A DNA stretch of 53,516 nt from UBA1425 sp045537495 (GTDB taxonomy: Bacteria > Bacillota > Clostridia > Oscillospirales > Acutalibacteraceae), in the NCBI GenBank assembly GCA_045537495.1, contig JAZSPN010000068.1, positions 1 to 53,516 of the forward strand, in the 5' to 3' direction. The notes below the pieces were generated by a model. It was given only the letters and a program-made list of their open reading frames with translations, ran no database searches and was not told the origin of the DNA. Positions 51,567-53,516 of the stretch are shown here, in pieces; position 1 is the first letter of the stretch; each line of letters begins with the position of its first letter. The position numbers and the translations under genes are program-made.

Positions 51567-52739
51567 ATGAAAAGCAGAGCTTCAATGGATTTTCGATTCA
51601 GAGAGAACGGCAAGTTCCGTATACTTGCAATAGGTGACAGCCATGAGAAGGTTGTCTACGATGAAAAGACGGAGGATATGCTCAATCTTCTCAATAAGGC
51701 GGCAGAAGAGTTAAAGCCGGATCTTGCGATTTTTATGGGAGATATAGTTTCCGACTGGAACGGTGTCGAGGGACGTCCCGCAACCGAGGATGAAATATTT
51801 GAAGAGATAAACAGAATATGTGAGCCTTTTTACAGCAGAAATATTCCGATAGGAATAACTTTCGGCAACCACGACGGTGAACGTACCGACTCAAAGCATT
51901 TTCTGTTTTCGCTTTACAGCAGAATCCCGGGATTCGTAAACACCGACACTTCGGGTACAACGGGTGTGGGCAACTGTTATGTTCCGATTTATGACAGGAA
52001 AGGCGAAAATATGCTTTTCAACCTCTGGCTTATCGATTCGGGAAGCAGTGCGCAGGACGGAAGCGGAGGATATGCGTGGGTAGACAACGATCAGATAGAC
52101 TGGTATGAAAGAACCTGCGACGATGTTGCACAGATGAACGGCGGTAAGGTCGTGCCTTCGATAGTATTCCAGCATATTCCCGTTTGTGAAGAGTATCTTC
52201 TTTTGAAGGAAACGACATTCCTTAATCCTTACAGAGTAAGAGGAAACGGAAAGTATTCAAAGAATTTCTACACGAGAGATATCAATCTTCACGGATATCT
52301 CGGAGAAGGTCCGTGTGTACCTGCAAGAAATAACGGACAGTTCAGAAGCTGGAAGACGAAGGGTGATGTAATAGCTGCCGTTTTCGGACACGATCACATG
52401 AACTCGTTCCAGGGCGAGGTAGAGGGAATTCTTCTTTGCCAGACGAAGTGCAGCGGATTTCATATGTACGGCGACGGACTCAGACAGGGTGTACGTCTTA
52501 TCGAGCTTGATGAAACAAGACCTGCAGACCTTACGACAAAGATGTATTTCTACCGCGATTTCTTCGGAACGAAGTGCAATTCGATAAAGGGATACGATCT
52601 GCTTACCGACCGCTGGCATACGAATTTTAAAATAACACTTGCCGTACTCGGCACGGCGGCAGCGATTGCAACAGCGGGAATTGTCGCCGAAAAGGTTACA
52701 TCTCATATAAAAAAGAGAAAAGCTGTAAAAAAATATTAA
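51567..52739 (+). CDS. Tail-anchored calcineurin-like metallophosphoesterase (second copy)
   Basis: A 390-residue paralogue of the gene at 42794. Motifs: AIGDSHEK (DxH, canonical here), FMGDIVSDWNG, FGNHDGER, FQHIPV and FGHDHMNSF (GHxH). Between them lies WVDNDQIDWYERTCDD, shared in pattern with the first copy (SLDWYVKTANE). The C-terminus is a hydrophobic helix (ITLAVLGTAAAIATAGIVA) with a KKRKAVKKY tail, so it too should be membrane-attached with the enzyme in the cytosol. This copy keeps all metal-ligand positions. It starts at an ATG after GAAGGAAGGAA. The substrate is unknown. Confidence 0.9.
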   Translation: MKSRASMDFRFRENGKFRILAIGDSHEKVVYDEKTEDMLNLLNKAAEELKPDLAIFMGDIVSDWNGVEGRPATEDEIFEEINRICEPFYSRNIPIGITFGNHDGERTDSKHFLFSLYSRIPGFVNTDTSGTTGVGNCYVPIYDRKGENMLFNLWLIDSGSSAQDGSGGYAWVDNDQIDWYERTCDDVAQMNGGKVVPSIVFQHIPVCEEYLLLKETTFLNPYRVRGNGKYSKNFYTRDINLHGYLGEGPCVPARNNGQFRSWKTKGDVIAAVFGHDHMNSFQGEVEGILLCQTKCSGFHMYGDGLRQGVRLIELDETRPADLTTKMYFYRDFFGTKCNSIKGYDLLTDRWHTNFKITLAVLGTAAAIATAGIVAEKVTSHIKKRKAVKKY

Positions 52740-52746
52740 AAAAGTC

Positions 52747-52774
52747 TTGACTTTACCGACTTTTGTGATATAAT
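52747..52774 (+). promoter_or_regulatory. Promoter of tRNA-Pro
   Basis: TTGACT (52747-52752), 16-base spacer, perfect TATAAT (52769-52774). A short hairpin, GTTGAG with CTCAAC, lies in the leader before the tRNA. Confidence 0.85.
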
Positions 52775-52807
52775 AGCTTTCGTTGAGTTAACAGCTCAAC
52801 GCTTTTT

Positions 52808-52883
52808 CCGGGTGTGGCGCAGTTGGGAGCGCGCTTGACTGGGGGTCAAGAGGCCGTGAGTTCAAGTCTCGCCACTCGGACCA
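52808..52883 (+). tRNA. tRNA-Pro (anticodon GGG), CCA encoded
   Basis: A full cloverleaf: acceptor CCGGGTG with CACTCGG, anticodon stem CTTGA with TCAAG and loop CTGGGGG (anticodon GGG), T arm GTGAG-TTCAAGT-CTCGC, discriminator A and genomic CCA at 52881-52883. It is immediately followed by a terminator and a tyrosine integrase gene, making it the probable attachment site of an integrated element. Confidence 0.95.
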
Positions 52884-52886
52884 ATT

Positions 52887-52931
52887 AAAAACCGCCGAAT
52901 CGTTGATATATAGCGATTCAGCGGTTTTTTT
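52887..52931 (+). terminator. Intrinsic terminator after tRNA-Pro
   Basis: AAACCGCCGAATCG pairs with CGATTCAGCGGTTT (one mismatch), loop of about 11 bases, followed by a run of T. Confidence 0.9.
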
Positions 52932-52970
52932 GTTTTCTGCAACTCTTTTATAAAATTGAGTGAAATTTTT

Positions 52971-52999
52971 TGCTATTGCTACTCTTACTGCTACTCTTA
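52971..52999. repeat. Short direct repeats at the integrase 3' end, arm-type site candidates
   Basis: TGCTACTCTTA occurs twice in direct order (52977-52987 and 52989-52999, period 12), preceded by a partial copy TGCTAT (52971-52976). The second copy contains the integrase stop codon. Direct repeats of this kind next to an integrase gene and tRNA are typical of arm-type binding sites; function inferred. Confidence 0.5.
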
Positions 53000-53516
53000 A
53001 ATTTGGTCGGTTATTTTACGCAAGGAATCAATATCGGTATGGGTATAAAACGCTGTCATTTCAAATTTTGAATGACCTATAAGCTTTTGTTTATCGGTTG
53101 CAGGCGCATCTACATCTTTCATCAAAGTAGCAAATGTATGTCTGCACGAATGCGGCGGGAGCTCTCTAACTCCGATTTGCTTTAAGGCGGTATAATAGTA
53201 TTTTTCACGATATAATTTATCGTTGCACCGTCCGCCGTTATGCTTGACAATATATTCGTTGTCAGAGGTCACCAGAGCTCGTACAAGCGGTGCAATCTTT
53301 GGGGAGAGTGTAACTACTCTATCCTTGCCTGCTTCCGTTTTTGAGCCGCCTGTGAGCGTTTCATTGATGGGATCGTAAGCTGAACCTTTGAGAGAGAGAA
53401 ACTCGTTTATGCGGAACCCTGTGTAAATCAAGATTAAGACGGTATCTGCATACGGTACAGTATTGACGGCATCTGAAATTTTCTTAATCTCTTCAGCTGA
53501 AAAGTGCGGCTTTTCT
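52997..53516 (-). CDS. Tyrosine recombinase / integrase, C-terminal part (5' end outside window)
   Basis: The frame is open to the window edge, so only the last 173 residues are seen. The catalytic domain is complete: Arg in YTGFRINE, HSCRHTFATLM (HxxR), GHSKFEM (third His) and the nucleophile Tyr in TAFYTHTDID. It matches phage and conjugative-element integrases of Firmicutes. It faces tRNA-Pro with its stop 113 bases from the tRNA end, the usual layout of an element integrated in a tRNA 3' end. The base composition here is more AT-rich than in the neighbouring genes, in keeping with transfer. The TTG at 53431 is an internal codon, not the start. Confidence 0.9.
   Translation of the reverse strand, partial: EKPHFSAEEIKKISDAVNTVPYADTVLILIYTGFRINEFLSLKGSAYDPINETLTGGSKTEAGKDRVVTLSPKIAPLVRALVTSDNEYIVKHNGGRCNDKLYREKYYYTALKQIGVRELPPHSCRHTFATLMKDVDAPATDKQKLIGHSKFEMTAFYTHTDIDSLRKITDQI

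Noticed and set aside
1..53516. CRISPR arrays, insertion sequences and microcompartment shell genes
   Set aside because: No spaced identical repeats, transposase motifs or BMC-domain proteins were seen on either strand.

Overview
The window reads as chromosome of an endospore-forming clostridial Firmicute, probably a gut anaerobe. The evidence is an intact gene for the mother-cell sporulation sigma factor SigK, Firmicutes-type gene orders (flippase-mazG-hup-rqcP; recJ-relA-dtd-MBL hydrolase-hemZ), oxygen-sensitive glycyl radical enzymes, frequent GTG/TTG starts and strong AGGAGG-type ribosome binding sites. I cannot name a genus from sequence alone.

Layout. 1-7902 (+): a tightly overlapping run of mltG (5' end outside the window), a U32 tRNA-hydroxylation-type protein, two tandem M42 aminopeptidases, a GNAT acetyltransferase, a YnbB-like PLP lyase and a phosphohexomutase. 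It ends at a shared terminator facing the next operon. 7954-15754 (-): a four-gene operon of GH38 alpha-mannosidase, secreted ceramidase-like hydrolase, a short glycyl radical enzyme (GRE) and its activase, behind a promoter whose -10 lies in a palindrome. 15824-33638 (-): sigK, rqcP, hup, mazG, a MOP flippase, a nucleoside-kinase-like ATPase, hemZ, an MBL hydrolase, dtd, relA and recJ. At its upstream end lies a second GRE module: activase, GRE with a divergent radical motif, sedoheptulokinase-like kinase and metY.

33842-34184 (+) is the RNase P RNA gene behind a near-consensus promoter, followed by a + run: an ATP-grasp protein, a small membrane protein, recD2, comF, metF, a short metH, a DUF2804 protein and a tail-anchored phosphoesterase. 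44019-47504 (+): a three-gene membrane operon (VTT-domain protein, acyltransferase, zinc-ribbon membrane protein), then mntP behind an attenuator-like leader. 47553-51481 (-): an InlB-repeat membrane protein and a small surface-glycan cluster (phosphoglycosyl transferase, sugar aminotransferase, flippase). 51567-52739 (+): a second tail-anchored phosphoesterase. The right end is tRNA-Pro(GGG) followed by the 3' part of a tyrosine integrase, which looks like the left edge of an integrated element continuing outside the window.

How the parts work together. MetY, MetF and short MetH give methionine synthesis from O-acetylhomoserine plus folate methyl recycling. The two GRE-activase pairs are the most distinctive content: neither sits with microcompartment genes, both keep the Cys-x-Glu pair typical of dehydratase/lyase GREs rather than the Cys-Cys of pyruvate formate-lyase, and their neighbours (mannosidase plus ceramidase; sugar kinase plus sulfhydrylase) are unusual partners. 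No CRISPR array, insertion sequence or rRNA gene is visible. No gene-free stretch exceeds 300 bases apart from the one occupied by rnpB.
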